NCBI GenBank assembly: GCA_030737835.1
Contig: CM060851.1
Coordinates: forward strand, 11,836,897-11,900,896
Length of the DNA: 64,000 nt
Source of the DNA: Acorus gramineus
Taxonomy: Eukaryota > Streptophyta > Magnoliopsida > Acorales > Acoraceae
Direction of reading: 5' to 3'
Part shown: positions 20,081-31,925 of the stretch, piece after piece
Layout: each line of letters opens with the position of its first letter
Position numbering within the stretch: position 1 is the stretch's first letter
Program-made: the position numbers and the translations under genes
Notes under the pieces: generated by a model
What the model was told of the DNA's origin: nothing
The model's database searches: none
What the model saw: the letters and a program-made list of their open reading frames with translations, nothing else

Positions 20081-23000
20081 AGGGAAAAATCGATATGACC
20101 CCCTATAAACTTGCGTAAATTGATTCCAGTCCTTATAAAATCGGATAATCGCCGTAAGTCCCTGTAAAAATTAAAAAACAGTCGTTTCAGTCCTACCGTC
20201 ACATGTGTTAACTAGAGGTATAGTTAACTCTAACCACATATGTAAATGACTAGATTGCCCTTCATATACCTTTCAACCATAACATTTGACCTAACTATTC
20301 AATCTCTCTCTCAAACACACTCTCTCCCTCTCGTGGATGGTCTGCGCAACCGGCGTCTTCCACGGCGACCACCGAGCGAAGGGACTTGAAGGGCATCTCG
20401 AAATCTCCATTTCATCGACTGAGTAAGTGCATTTAGGGTTTATAAATTATGAATCAATTGAACTAGGGTTTTGAATGTTTTATTTTTGAAATTTTTTGGG
20501 GTTTCTCAGATTTATTTAGGGTTTTGAATATACGAGGATATTGGGATGGGTTTTTTGGGGGTCCTGAGATTTTTCCCTCATATTTGAAATATTTTTGGGT
20601 TTGCAAGGTTTGATATTTTAAATTGTTTTGGGTCTGAGTTTGATTTTTGTTCATTTTTGGGTGTTTTGGGTTTACATTTGAAATGCTTATGTGATGAAGG
20701 CCCCTATTCGATGTTGAAATGGTGCATGTGAGTTGTTTTTTGTTTTGAATAGCACATGTACACCAACAAATCTTGCATTGTGTTATGGCATTTCCAGTAC
20801 TGTTATGGTTTTGCACTTTTTAATTTTGAGTTTGATATTTTTATTTCTCGTTTGGTGTATATTGGTTTTCAATTTTCTGATTTGTCAATTATCTTAGTCA
20901 ATTCTATGAGATTGAAATATCTTTGTTTGTTGGTTATTTCAATAATTATAATGGAAGATTTATTTCGTGTAACATTTCTATATGGTGGATATTGGAAGCT
21001 TGTCAAGTCACGAAATGGGCAAAATTATGTGGAGGGTAAACAGTTCAGTAAAATGCTAGATCGGGATAAGATTGCGATGATAGATCTGTGGGATGATTTT
21101 TCAGAGTGGTCCAAAACAAACAGTACAAAGTCCATCACATTTGCATATTTGTTGCCTAATGTATTGCCAAAAAAAATATGTTGAGGTAAAGACAGATGCC
21201 CAATTGCTAGATATATTCAAAGAGAATGAGAAGACCCACAAGTTCAGTCTATATTTGATCAGCTCAGATAAATCAACAGATGAAGTGGTGGAGACTGTTG
21301 AGAGATCAAGGACAGACAAGCACTCAGATATGGTGGACCTAGATATACATGAAGGGGCTGATAGACCTGCAGAAGAAGAGGCTGAGAGACCTGCTGAGGT
21401 AGAGGCTGAGAGACTAGCTGAAGAAGAGGTTGTTAGATCTGATCCTGTTGAGGTAATGGCTGATATAGTTGCTGAGGTAGTGGTTGATATAGCTGTTGAT
21501 GCTGATATTGCAGAGATAAGGGTCTTGAAGCAACTGTTCCCATAGTTTTTCCTAGCGCAGAGCATCATACTTGTGTTAGACACTTGTACAAAAATTTCAA
21601 AAAGAAGAATCCAGGTGAGAGACTAGTGTGGTTGTGTGCCAATTCATACCACCTGTCAGCATGGGAGCCGATTCACCAAGCATGGGAAGATTCCCACATG
21701 AAATTAATTTTGGTGGAATTTCAGCCCAAACAACTAGCAGTGGAATGAGGTATACTCTTAGCTAATTTATATGAGTAGACACTAGTTGATTTAGTAATTA
21801 ATGCTTTTAATTTTTCTCATTTTAGTATTAGTGTTGGAGGAATGAATGTCAGTGGTCCTAGTACACAAACTAGTGTACATCATTCAAGGTATAAATTTTT
21901 TTGATGTGTATTACACATTAGCCTGACTAATTTAATGCTTTTCACTGCAAGTACACAGAGTAGTGCCCATGAATTCAGGTACTGATGAGTTCAATTTGAA
22001 CCATTTTTGTATATAGTATTGCAACAAAATAAACATAGTTATGTTCAGTTCTGGCACCAGGTCCAATGTTATAGGGGGGAGAGGCAGAACCTTGGGAGTT
22101 AGAAATAAGATCCTGACCAAGAGAAGCCAGCATTTCCATTGAGGATGACAGGTCTGTTCTACTTTGTTTAACACAAAATAAATAAATAAAGAATGAGTAA
22201 GATGTAAGAGGTGCTAAACATATTGATTTTCTTTTGATGTTTAGTGCTGCTACAAGGTGATCAAGGTGCTAAAATTGCTGCTGCTGCTACTTCTGAAGAC
22301 TTCTGAAGATAATTGAGTGTTTAGTGCCTGCTGCTACTTCTGAAGACAGCTTGTTTCAGGCTGCTGCTGCTCAAGATTCCTTATTCAAGGCTTCTGCTGC
22401 TGTTGGAGATTTTTTTTTCTCTAGTTTGCTGCTTTTGAAGATTGTGTGTTTTGCTTGCTTTAGATCAATGTATCATGTGTTTAAACAATGTGTATTATGT
22501 TTGTTATGGAACAGTGTGTGCTGTTGAACTTGTGGTTTTTTGGTTGTTGTATTTGTGGTTGGACTAAATATGTTTATCTGCAAAACAAATGATTTAATTT
22601 ATAATGTGTTGTTTACAAGTGTTCAGGTCTCAACTATGTGTTGTTTATAATGTGAGATAATATTCAGATCTGCTGTTGATTAAGTAGGTGCAGAATATTC
22701 AAGCTGAAAAGACATGATGTTTACAAGTATGTGCAGAATTTTCAGAATTTTTTTGAATGTTGGAGTTGCCTCAAAAAAAAAAAAAAAAAGTTGCCCGTTG
22801 GAGAAGATGAGGGCTATTTCGAAATTTCACTTCGCTCAAGGGCATTTTAGGCATAGAAAAGGACTTATATAGATTTACTCACTTTTGTAGGGACTTTTTC
22901 GAATATTAGTTTCACGGAGTCCGTTACCCGGATGGAATATTCGCAGCGTATACCATTTTTTTTTTTTTTGGACTTTTAACTCGGGGACTAAAATAGTTAA

Positions 23001-23097
23001 CTCGGGCAAAATATAGGGACCTATATCGATTTTATGATTTTGCAGGGACTGAAATCGATTTTTCTGACTTTACAGGGAGTTACATCGATTTTTCCCT
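20081..23097 (+). mobile_element. Internally deleted MULE (Mutator-like) transposon
   Basis: Terminal inverted repeats begin AGGGAAAAATCGAT at 20081 and end ATCGATTTTTCCCT at 23097. Imperfect similarity (CCCTATAAA..., CAGTCC-TATAAAATCG) extends inward for ~60-100 bases. The flanks are A-rich (AAATAAAAA versus AAAAAAAAA), compatible with a 9-bp duplication with one mismatch. Inside are the N-terminal and C-terminal parts of a MULE transposase with the middle missing, so the copy is non-autonomous. Confidence 0.75.
20951..21760 (+). pseudogene. MULE transposase remnant: N-terminal PB1-like domain plus end of the core
   Basis: From the ATG at 20951 the frame reads MEDLFRVTFLYGGYWKL, YVEGKQFSKMLDRDKIAMID, TKSITFAYLLPN, like the N-terminal PB1-like domain of plant MuDR-type transposases. 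A frameshift near 21170-21180 (a run of A) leads to YVEVKTDAQLLDIFKENEK and SLYLISSDKS, then an acidic Glu/Val-rich linker to ~21510. In the next frame at 21512-21650 comes GLEATVPIVFPSAEHHTCV followed by RHLYKNFKKKNPGERL, the end of the MULE catalytic core. The segment with the DDE acidic residues is missing. Tail pieces at ~22060-22110 (GGRGRTLGVRNK) resemble the usual basic C-terminus. Not functional. Confidence 0.75.
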
Positions 23098-24710
23098 AAA
23101 AAAAAATCCCAAATGATATGGACGGGTGAAATGTCATAGTCGTGACTAATCATTGATTACACGTGTCAACGGTTGGTTGACCGACGTGGACAGTGGAACA
23201 AGTTATCGTGAGAACAACCGTTGGCGGGGGCCAGTGACAACCGGAATTGATGTGGACTCGGCTCCTGCCATTTTTTTTCCAAACCACACTCAAATTAAAA
23301 CTCATGCTTCACGATGCGTCCCTGCTTATACGAGAATTTATTAAACACACAATCTGTGTGCGTAATTGTTATCTAAAAAAGATATAATTATTCTAAAATT
23401 TATGATTATTATGTCATCTAATAAAGATACATAACAAATGATTTCTTATTTAATTATATTTTTAGTTGTTTATGAAAAACAAATAATGAAGCTTTTGTTG
23501 TTTAGTTGATCATGGATAAGGTATAAAACAGATGTGAATAAAGTGTGAATAATGATTTATAAAAATGTGAAAACATTATTTAATTTGTAGGTCCATTAAT
23601 TTATAAGAAGTAGTGACAATTGATTAGATAGTGAGACTCTTTTATACTAGTGGAATGGATTGTATAAAATAATATAATTCTAGGGGAACTTGAAATACAA
23701 ATATCAATTTATTCCCATCTATTCTGTCATAGCTATACCCATATATTCTTTCTGAACAAACTGCTTTTTAGGCTTATTCTCCCCCTACTCCCTCCTATTC
23801 TCCTCCAATTCCTCTACCAAACAGCCTGTAATGGTTTACTCGCTCCTCCCATGTCTCCAACACAGAGAAATGGGCCATGTGTTTATTTTTTTTAGTGTTG
23901 TTACATTTATTCTTTTTTACAATCTCAATGCAGTCCCATATATTATGTTGGTTTCTTTCACTCGTTGTGATGAGATATATATCTTATTGAAAAATTCATG
24001 TTTTTTTATAAATGATGATATCATTCAATTAATCAAAGTATAAATTTCACCTATTATAAAAGTGCATATCTCATCAGATAAACGACGATGTATATGATTT
24101 AAAAAAAAATAAAAACACATGAACTATGATCAACTCTGAAAATGAGACCGAGTGTAACATTTTTTTTTTTTTTGAGGAATATGAATCCGTGTGTTTTTAT
24201 TTCATGTTGTGTGATTTTTTTGCATACTTTAAAATTATACTCACCAATGGTAGTATTTTTACTACTGGTTGTTCAGGATCTCAATTCAAGTTGACCCCTA
24301 CATGGCTTTCTGAGTAAGTACAACAAAGCTCAATAATTAAAATCAGGAAGGCAATGCACCAAATTTTTTCTAACATTACAGCTGGTTCAAGTGACTCGTC
24401 AAATGAATATATTGTTAAATAGAACTGTCAGTGGATGACTATATATCAGAAGATACAAAATTTAGCCTAACAAATAAGAAAAGGATACCGCATCCCTTGT
24501 AGTTTATTGTGTTGGACTTTCAAGGAAGATTTCGAGAGGGGGATCCTTCCCGGAATCCCGGATCAAATTGATGATCCCAACATGAGCCTCTGGCCATTAG
24601 AATATACAGAAAATGATGCCTAACTTGAGCCAGGGATATTTTTTTTTATGTCATGCACAATTGCACTAACTCTTTGAGGTGGCACTGCTTGACCAAATCT
24701 TCAACGAAGT
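23098..24710. other. AT-rich intergenic sequence with one degenerate MITE-like repeat
   Basis: No gene is recognised. About 23485-23765 resembles the MITE copies at 31486-31870 and 59559-59998 in reverse or forward order (GATAAGGTATAAAACAGATG, CTATTCTGTCATAGCTATA), but ends are not preserved. Short open frames here show no family features. Confidence 0.5.
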
Positions 24711-25900
24711 TAAGGCCGGCTCTTAGTATAGATGACCAAGGCAGTCAGCCGGTCACCTATGACCCCCCAACTATGCAGGGCCCTCTAAATCCTAATAAGA
24801 GTAATCAAATTTTTTTAATTTTTATTTCTTTTTTTATTTTAATTTTAAACGTATCTTTTTTGGTTTATTTTATGTAGGGCCCATTTTCTTACCCGTTTAA
24901 CTATGCTCCATGTGTACGCGATCCAAGACCTGATTAGCGAGAGCCCACGACCCGGATAACCCACTGAACATGAATCCGAACGGTTAAACCCTCCATATTC
25001 GACGATCAAAAAAGATCAAGTCAGTTGGGGATCAAATTCCTACGGAAAATATGATTTTGGGATCAATGTAGAGATCTTAGAATCTCATGCAAATATCATA
25101 TTATATATTGCATTTGAAACTATCATTGGTTGATTTTTAAATCCCAACAATATATATTTGATTTGAGAGCTTCAATGATTGATCTCCCAAATCCTAATAA
25201 TATATATACTTAATTATGGACCATCAATGGTTGATTTTTCAAATCTAACAATGCATATTTTAGATTTGGAGCTATCAATAATTGATTCTCAAGTCCCAAA
25301 AATATGTGTTAATTTGAAAACATCATTAATTGATTCCATAAAACCCAAACAAAATATGTATAACCAGTTTCCCTATTGAGGGATGTCAGAAATATTTTTC
25401 TACAACACAACCCTAATTTTCCATCGGCTGACTTAAGTGTCGGAGGATCTTCTGCAGGTCACCCTCACCCTGTTTCCATGACGCTCGAGGAGTAAGATTG
25501 CCAGCAACCAAGCGATACCCATCGGAGGATAGCGGAGCAGACGGATCTTCCTACCTAGACCCGGTTCATCATTTTTTATCCCTCCATTTTATTTGTTGTT
25601 TACTTATTTTATTATTTTTTAATTGAATTTTTAATTATTATTTAATTTATAAAGAATATTGTATTTTTCTTTTTATTTTTTTATAATTACATTTTTTAAA
25701 ATCGTGTGCATTATTGTATATATCTATTTTAATTTCTACTTGTTCTTTATTTTTTCTTGAGATTTTATTGGGATTTTTTTTATCTTATTTGAAAGAACTT
25801 TTGTGGGAGAATTTTAAATTTTTTTTACGTTATATTTTTAATCAACAATAGAAATTTATGTGAATATGGAGCCCCATTTTAGGATCTCGTCTAAGGCCTT
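24711..25900. mobile_element. Possible hAT-like remnant containing a degenerate LTR
   Basis: The left side (AAGGCCGGCTCTTAG at ~24711, then GACCCCCCAACTATGCAGGG) and the right side (GAGCCCCATTTTAGGATC and CTAAGGCC near 25869-25898) look like the ends of plant hAT elements of the GGCCGGC type. Between them are ~24909-25586 LTR-like bases, with four or five degenerate ~57-bp AT-rich repeats (ATCAATGGTTGATTTTTCAAAT-like cores, 25120-25350). No transposase coding is seen. Confidence 0.35.
25421..25586 (+). repeat. LTR 3'-end fragment, Tat-like family
   Basis: GGCTGACTTAAGTGTCGGAG, GACGCTCGAGGAGT and CCTAGACCCGGTTCATC are shared, with divergence, with 210-380 and 18915-19075. It ends TATCCCTCCA at 25586. 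No gag or leader follows, so it is a solo or truncated LTR. Confidence 0.65.
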
Positions 25901-26127
25901 ATTTGGTAACACGGTTTAAAAATCAGCTTTTAACTTTTGATGCTTTAGGTACATCTTTTGAGGATGTAATGATGATAGCTGTTTTATGAAACACAAATTT
26001 TGAGGTATAGTTTAGAGATAAAATCTAGTAATAATGATATATTTAAGTTGATCTGTTTGGTAACAATTCTTAACTTTAGCTTATAAAAAAATTAAAAATG
26101 TTTTTTAGAGTGTTGCCAAATGAGTCC
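25895..26127. mobile_element. PIF/Harbinger (Tourist-like) MITE, 233 bp
   Basis: Ends GGCCTTATTTGGTAACAC and GTGTTGCCAAATGAGTCC are inverted repeats. The 3-bp duplication TAA lies at 25892-25894 and 26128-26130. TIR type and TWA duplication are those of Tourist-like elements. No coding content. Confidence 0.7.
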
Positions 26128-26130
26128 TAA

Positions 26131-26837
26131 GGCACCATTTAGCTAATGGTTTTTCAAGGCCATCATCCCTGAATGAAGTTCTAGTAGAACTTGTGTTAAT
26201 CGGTCATGTGCGTGAAGACATGGTGGTAGGAGTATTTGAGTGTATGATCTTTTTTTTAATTTATCCATTTTCATTGGGGTGGCCATAAAAAATCCGACCC
26301 TGTCCTTAATTTGTAGAAGAATACATTTTTTTTTTTCTTTAAGATAATGATAGGCATTCAGCTTTAATTAATATTAAATAAAAAAATATTAAAAATATAT
26401 TTTCTTGGTGCTGATGAGCATATTAATGGTAACAATGGATTATCAGGGAGGGTGAATGTGATGAAGTTCCAACTGGAGATCGTCAGAGGGAATGCCAGCA
26501 CTAGAAAACACATGCTTGATAAGATGACTTTGTCACTGGTGTGATATCTGTCACATGTCCTCCTACACTCTAAGTCAGAAAATGAAACCCTCCTTTCTTC
26601 GTGTAAAGAAAGAGAGACAAGAAAGTACAATACTTTGAGAAAAATGAATCTCTTACCACGATTTCGAGGGTGTAGATCTCTATTTATAGACGAAACTTGA
26701 TGTGTCAAGTACATTTTACTCATGTCATAAGAATACACATGTCACGCTGTGGTGATGCCACGTGAAAAATGCTTATAAGCGTACAAACATGTCTAAATAT
26801 AATTTGTGTGCTCAAATAGTTAAAATCGTTATGAGAT
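26131..26837. other. Intergenic sequence, nothing recognised
   Basis: A 124-codon minus-strand frame (26738-26364) lacks recognisable domains. A TATA-like CTATTTATAG on the plus strand near 26681 could mark an old LTR, but no LTR ends were found. Confidence 0.35.
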
Positions 26838-26846
26838 GTCATATGA

Positions 26847-27024
26847 TGAATTGAGATCCTCAGCTTGTTTTTATATACTTGTATCTTCTTTGATTTTTAT
26901 TGTGGTGTTGCCACATCATCACATTTAAAATAAGATAGTTGCAAATGCATGATGATGTGGCAATCTCACATTAGCCAAGCAAGATACAAGTACAAAATAA
27001 AAAACAAGCAGAGGATCTGGATCC
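26847..27024. mobile_element. MULE-type MITE, 178 bp, with 9-bp duplication GTCATATGA
   Basis: Flanked by GTCATATGA at 26838-26846 and 27025-27033. Arms contain GATCCTCAGCTTGTTTTT and, inverted, AAAAACAAGCAGAGGATC. A second inner palindrome is TTGCCACATCATCA versus TGATGATGTGGCAA. A short element with no coding content. Confidence 0.7.
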
Positions 27025-27788
27025 GTCATATGAGGGGCCGCATGTTACACGTTGACTGAGTCAATATCTTCCCTTAAGCATAGTTTGGTAACTTGTCTAG
27101 AAGTACTTCTACGAGAAGTTCCTTGTAGAAGAAGTTATTTCTAAAGAAGAGGTTTCTTAGAGTAGAAGCTGTTTAGGAACACACATTGATGAATGCTTTC
27201 AAAAAGTATTTTTGTAATATAAATCACATGAATTGTCTAAAATATCATTGCACCCATATTATACAATTATCTTAATAGATCAATCTAAATAAAATAATAT
27301 AATCAACTATATAGATCTCAAATACTAACAAACTTTTTCTAACCACAATTGGTTACAAAATCAAACTAACAAATCTTGACAATTAAGATACTAACAAACT
27401 TTCTTTTTTTGAACAAAAGGTAGATATTATTAATAAATTTATTCTAACAATTCAAAGATACTCATAAGCTTATTTAAATTTAAAATAGAAAATAACTTAA
27501 ACTAATAAATCTAAATAGATTTTAGATTTGTCTTACATCACCTAATGAGATAGGTGAGAGAAACTTTTGTTTTATATAGTAGTTAAAGCCCATGTTTAGT
27601 TTAAGAATAGGGCTATAATAAATGGAAATAAATAGAAATAGTTTCAAAACAGGCAAGGGCGGATCAATGTTGAGGCGAGTGGGGGTCCCCACTCAGTTTT
27701 TTTTTTAATTTATTATACCGATAAGTTTTAAACACCCTCATGAATCTCTAAGACTATCAGAATATCCTCAACTTTAAGTGAGTCCACT

Positions 27789-29102
27789 TATCGGTATCGG
27801 ATTTCGGGGAAAGGGGGAGTTAGGTGCCTTCTCTTCCTCCTCTCCTCGGCTCCTCTGGTGGTTTGGTGGGTGTGTGGGGGTTCTTCAGAGGCTCAGATCC
27901 TAAGAGCTGCGCCTTGGCGGGCTCGGTTGGATAGTCTCTTGGAAGAGGTGGGGTGGTTGGTTGTTCATTCCTGGCTGAGGCGGCCGACGGGTCCTCAAAA
28001 GGATTCAGGGGGGGTTGTTGTGATCGCCACTTGCTTTTCTCAAAAAGCAGAAAAAGTTGGAGCGGATTTGATCGCCTTCGTGAGGAGTTTGTGGGGTCTC
28101 CGCTCTGAGACACGGATATGCCGTACAGAGAGGTGAAGACAGGGATCCTCTTCTGCTTCGGGGACCTGACTAAAGGAGAATTGGGACTTGAGGTGGGCTA
28201 GGGAAGGGTCGGCTAGTTGTCTTTAGCCGCCTGGTGGGGGGCGGCTAGTTGTCTTTAGCCGCCTGGTGGGGGGCGGCTAGTTGTATTTAGCCGCCTGGTG
28301 TTTGGTTCAATTTGGGTGGAACCTGGGTAGGGTTTGGTTTTGGCAAAGGTTAGACTGGATTTAACCTGGGTTTTGGAGAGTGGATTTGAAGAGTGGTTTG
28401 GTGTATGAAATGGATTTCTCTCTCACTTTTCTCTCAAGGGTTTGAAGTGGTGGTGTGGCTTGATGGTTGGGAATGTGGGTGGTTGGGGGGTTATTGATGG
28501 GTATTTATTCTTGGGAATGTGGGTTGTTGTGTGATATTGATTTTTTAATAAATGCTTAGGGACCCCCTTATTTATAGTAAAAGAGGGGTATGGGAATATT
28601 CATTGGACAATAGATCAAAATGGATAATAAGGTGCTTGATTTGACCTTCCCTTAGATCTTTGTTCTCTGACAGTGTCCAGGTGAGGGGCGGCTAATGGTA
28701 TTTAGCTGCCTAATGGTATTTAGCCGCCCCCATCATAACCTGCCATATGTCTCATCTCTGACAAGCGGTGGCTTGGGTCGGTTACTAAGGACGAACCGGC
28801 TGAGATGGGGCGGCTAGAAGGGACAATCCGCCGCAATCATGCTTGCTTTATGTCCCATCCAGGAAGGCGGTTTGGGGTCGGTCAGGGGGGCGGCTAGTTT
28901 CAACTAGCCGCCCGGGATGGGGCGGCTACTCTCAAGTAGCCACCCCTGTCCAGGCTCTTAGATATTTCTAAGTGTTGGACTTAGGGTTTCTGGTTTTTGG
29001 TTTCTGAAGGAGTTTTCTATTGGATGTCCAAATGTGGTTATTTTTCAATATTACTTGAAGTAAATTTATTTTCTTTGGATGGTCAAAATTAGGGTATCTA
29101 CA
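27789..29102 (-). mobile_element. Solo LTR, minus orientation, 1.3 kb
   Basis: On the minus strand it begins TGTAGATACCCTAATTTTGA, a start typical of plant gypsy (Tat/Ogre-like) LTRs, and ends CCGATACCGATA. It is flanked by a perfect 5-bp repeat CCACT (27784-27788 and 29103-29107). A minus-strand TATA box (CTATAAATAAG) lies at ~28567-28577. No internal domain is present, so it arose by recombination between two LTRs. It contains an array of GCGGCTA/TAGCCGC hairpins. Confidence 0.75.
28210..28293. repeat. Three 32-bp hairpin repeats inside the solo LTR
   Basis: CGGCTA...TAGCCG pairs at 28210-28215/28224-28229, 28242-28247/28256-28261 and 28274-28279/28288-28293, spaced exactly 32 bases apart and each with the 8-base loop GTTGTCTT or GTTGTATT. 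More hairpins with the same core occur at 28685-28730, 28888-28913 and 28918-28947. Confidence 0.85.
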
Positions 29103-29904
29103 CCACTGTCCACTGATATTTTGTTGTGGTGTTCCTTATCCACCGTCCGATAGGTGCACCCAAATCTCCGTTCCCACTCAAAACCACCTCCCCAATTACA
29201 TAATCCCATTATGTTCTTCTTCATTGGCTCGGTCGATTCAACCCTAACTTTTTGGTTGGGAACCCAAAATAATGTGAAAAGTGGCTTTTAATCCAAAAAA
29301 TTTACTTGGTAAACCCAATTACACGTTCTCATTCTCTTCTTCATTCACTATTGTTGCCTTTTTGTTTTTAAATGTGAATATGTAGATTTTTTTTGTTGGT
29401 TTATTAGGTAGAATGTCTATTGATAGATTTGATATGTTGTTAGATTTAAAATTTGTTGTGATGTGTTGAGTTTTATGGAATTAGTTTGTCCAACAAAAAA
29501 CACAAAAAAAAATCAAGGTGAGATCAAAACTCAGAAAGTGAAATTGAGGAATCATAAGCCTCTTTATGTGCAATGAGCAATGGATGTTGATATTATGGGT
29601 TCTTTTTGGGGTTAAACACCAAATAAGACTATAAATTGGGACAAGATTTGTATCTATTATGTTTGGCTGCCAAAAAAGAAACGATTTGAATTAGGTTTTT
29701 TTTCTTCTTATTCGGCCCTTTATTAACCCAAAAAATATCGTATTATCAAACTCTATGGATCATACTATTGTTGATGATCTTAGAAGATCTCTAGAATTTT
29801 AAAATGTATTGAGATTTTCTTTCTTGTTTTATATTTTTATTGCCTCATTATGTCTTTTTTTTTATTGTTTGATTAAAATATGAATGCCATAACTTTAGTT
29901 CAAG

Positions 29905-30634
29905 TATCAAAGCGGCGACTCCAAATGATGAGGGAGAGTGGATGGAGTTCTCTACTTCATGATGTATCTTCCTTTATGAAAAACATGATATTAGTGTTCC
30001 TAATATGGATGACAAGTTTTTAGCTCGAGGATGACCCAGGCGTAAAGCACACGAGATGACAAACTTGCATCATTATCGTGTTGAGTTATTCTATGCTGTC
30101 ATAGATATGCAACTTCAAGAGCTAAATAGTCGTTTCACTGAATCAAATACGGAACTGCTTCTTTGCGTGGCATGTTTGAATACATTTGATTCATTCTCTT
30201 CCTTTGATAAGCACTAATTGATCCGCCTCGCTGAATTCTATCCAAATGAATTTTCTTCGTTAGAGCTTATGATATTGTATGATCAACTTGATATTTATAT
30301 TGGTGATGTGCGCTCTACCAATGAGTTTTCAAGATTAAAGGGTATTGGTGATCTAGCTCAAACAATAGTCAAAACTGGGAGAGACATAATATATCCATTA
30401 GTTTACTTGCTTGTGACTTTGGCATTGATTCTACTAGTTGCGACTGCTAGTGTTGAGAGATCTTTTTCAACTATGAAGATTGTAAAGAATCGATTACGCA
30501 ACCGCATGGCTGATCAATGGATGAATGATGGCTTAATTGCATATATAGAGAAAGATATTTTTGGAGACATTGACAACGAAGCTATCATTCAACGCTTCCA
30601 AAGCATGAAAACTCGTCGGGGTCAATTGTAAAAA
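29905..30634 (+). pseudogene. hAT transposase, C-terminal part (TTF/ZMYM1-like)
   Basis: The plus-strand translation shows ESGWSSLLHDVSSF, ISVPNMDDKFLARG, HYRVELFYAVIDMQLQELN, TELLLCVACLNTFDSFSSFD, and LIRLAEFYPNEFSSLELMIL, IVKTGRDIIYPLVYLLVTLA, ATASVERSFSTMKIVKNRLR, NRMADQWMNDGLIAYIEKDI. The last part is the hAT C-terminal dimerisation region. There is a frameshift near 29,970, a TGA in place of Arg in GRSRRK near 30,033, and a TAA near 30,214. The 3' part (30218-30631) remains open for 137 codons. No N-terminal zinc finger or catalytic domain is left. Confidence 0.85.
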
Positions 30635-31485
30635 TACCAATGAAGCTATACATTTTTGTAATCCTAAATTAATGTAAAGGGTGTAACTAGTCAATTTTTT
30701 GTACACAACTTATAGTTCCAGTTTAATTGTTGTAAAAGGTGTAATTAGTCCTTTTTTTTTTATACACCTTAAAATCCTAGGCTTGGTCCTCTTTTGTACT
30801 TCAGAATCTTTATATTATATAGTTTTGTTGAAACTATAAATGAGTTTCAATTACTTTATTTTTTTTCCTTGAATTATTGTAAAGAGTGTGAGTAATGTTT
30901 TTTTTTTTTTTTTTTTTGCACATCCCTTGTAATTTCAGGTTTTTTGGAAAAAAAAAAATAAAAGACAGTATTTGAAGGTCGCCCCGCTGGAGTTAATTTT
31001 CTAGATTCTCATTTATTTCAGCCTTCCAAATACCTGTTTTCAGTGGCAGAGCTAGAATTAAGGTATATACAAAATATGCCAAAATTAGCTGATATAAAAT
31101 GGTATATAGATTCTAGAAAATCCTTGGAATTAAGGTATTCCAGCCAAACAAAAAATCACTTTATTCTTGTTTATATTAGAATAGTCATAAATCTCAGAAC
31201 AACTTAATTCTACCCAAACATGGGCAAAGGGTTTTTTGAAAATTTATAAAATTTTATAAGGGTATTTTGTCAAAACTTTAACATTTTTTTAACTTTTGCA
31301 CAAGTGAAAAAAATTCTTCCATAAAAGGAGTTATTTTCCCTTTATGAAAATAGGAGCCTTTCTCCTTCTGCAGAAAGAGAAGTAGTAGTTACCGAATTCC
31401 CAAATGCGATCACTTCTCCTCCTGTAGAAGGAGAAGTCATTCGAAGGTACTTCTAAACAGTTACCAAACGCACCCTTAGCCCCCG

Positions 31486-31870
31486 TTTGAATACAGAATA
31501 TGATTTATTATTTGGTATACAGTTATTCCAGCATAAGTGAGTATAAATAAAGATAAAATGATTTTGTGTTTGGTTGTGTTTTGAATTATTCTCGTTGGAA
31601 AACGTAATAATAAAACTCTTTCTGTTTGGGTAAAATGTAAATAAAATATGTATAAGGATTTATAAAAGATGAAAAAATAATGATAGTTGATGTAATAGGT
31701 GTTATAAGAGGTGATGACAGTTGATTTGACAGTGGGTCCACATATTTTTTAGGTGGAATAGCCTAGAATAACTTTAATTCTAAGGGTTGGTTGGAATCCA
31801 TATACTAATTTATATCAGCTTATTTTGACATAGTTTATCCCTGGGTATTCCCTGTATCCAAACAACAAAA
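31486..31870. mobile_element. Degenerate MITE related to 59559-59998
   Basis: The left end GCCCCCGTTTGAATACAG follows TTA. Internal blocks (GGTTGTGTTTTGAATTATTC, TTATAAAAGATGAAAAAATA, AGAGGTGATGACAGTTGATT, AGGTGGAATAGCC) match the reverse complement of 59559-59998. The right end (GTATCCAAACAACAAAAAAC) is altered, and no clean target duplication remains. Confidence 0.55.
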
Positions 31871-31925
31871 AACACATATTCTGCTTTATTCTCAATTATT
31901 CCCCGGGCTGTACGGGGATGGACTG

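Larger units (their letters stand above)
27654..30992 (+). mobile_element. hAT element remnant (TTF/ZMYM1-like type)
   Basis: The left end CAAGGGCGGATC resembles the CAGGGGCGGATC terminus of this plant hAT group. The transposase 3' part lies at 29905-30634. The right end is uncertain; GGTCGCCCCGCTG near 30980-30992 is the best candidate. No clear 8-bp duplication was found. The 5' half of the transposase gene is missing, and a solo LTR sits in the element. Confidence 0.6.
27077..31475. mobile_element. Harbinger-like element split by hAT and LTR insertions
   Basis: The outer ends AGCATAGTTTGGTAACTTGT (left) and, inverted, GTTACCAAACGCACCC (right) are flanked by TTA at 27074-27076 and 31476-31478. 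TIR similarity continues inward with TAGAAGTACTTCT-type blocks. The unit without its insertions would be roughly 1.0 kb. No transposase of its own is seen; the only coding sequence belongs to the nested hAT. Confidence 0.5.

Noticed and set aside
26364-26738. 124-codon minus-strand frame
   Set aside because: No recognisable domain, AT-rich surroundings and no splice partners.
27820-28136. Overlapping 97- and 92-codon frames on opposite strands
   Set aside because: They lie inside the solo LTR and have no homology pattern.
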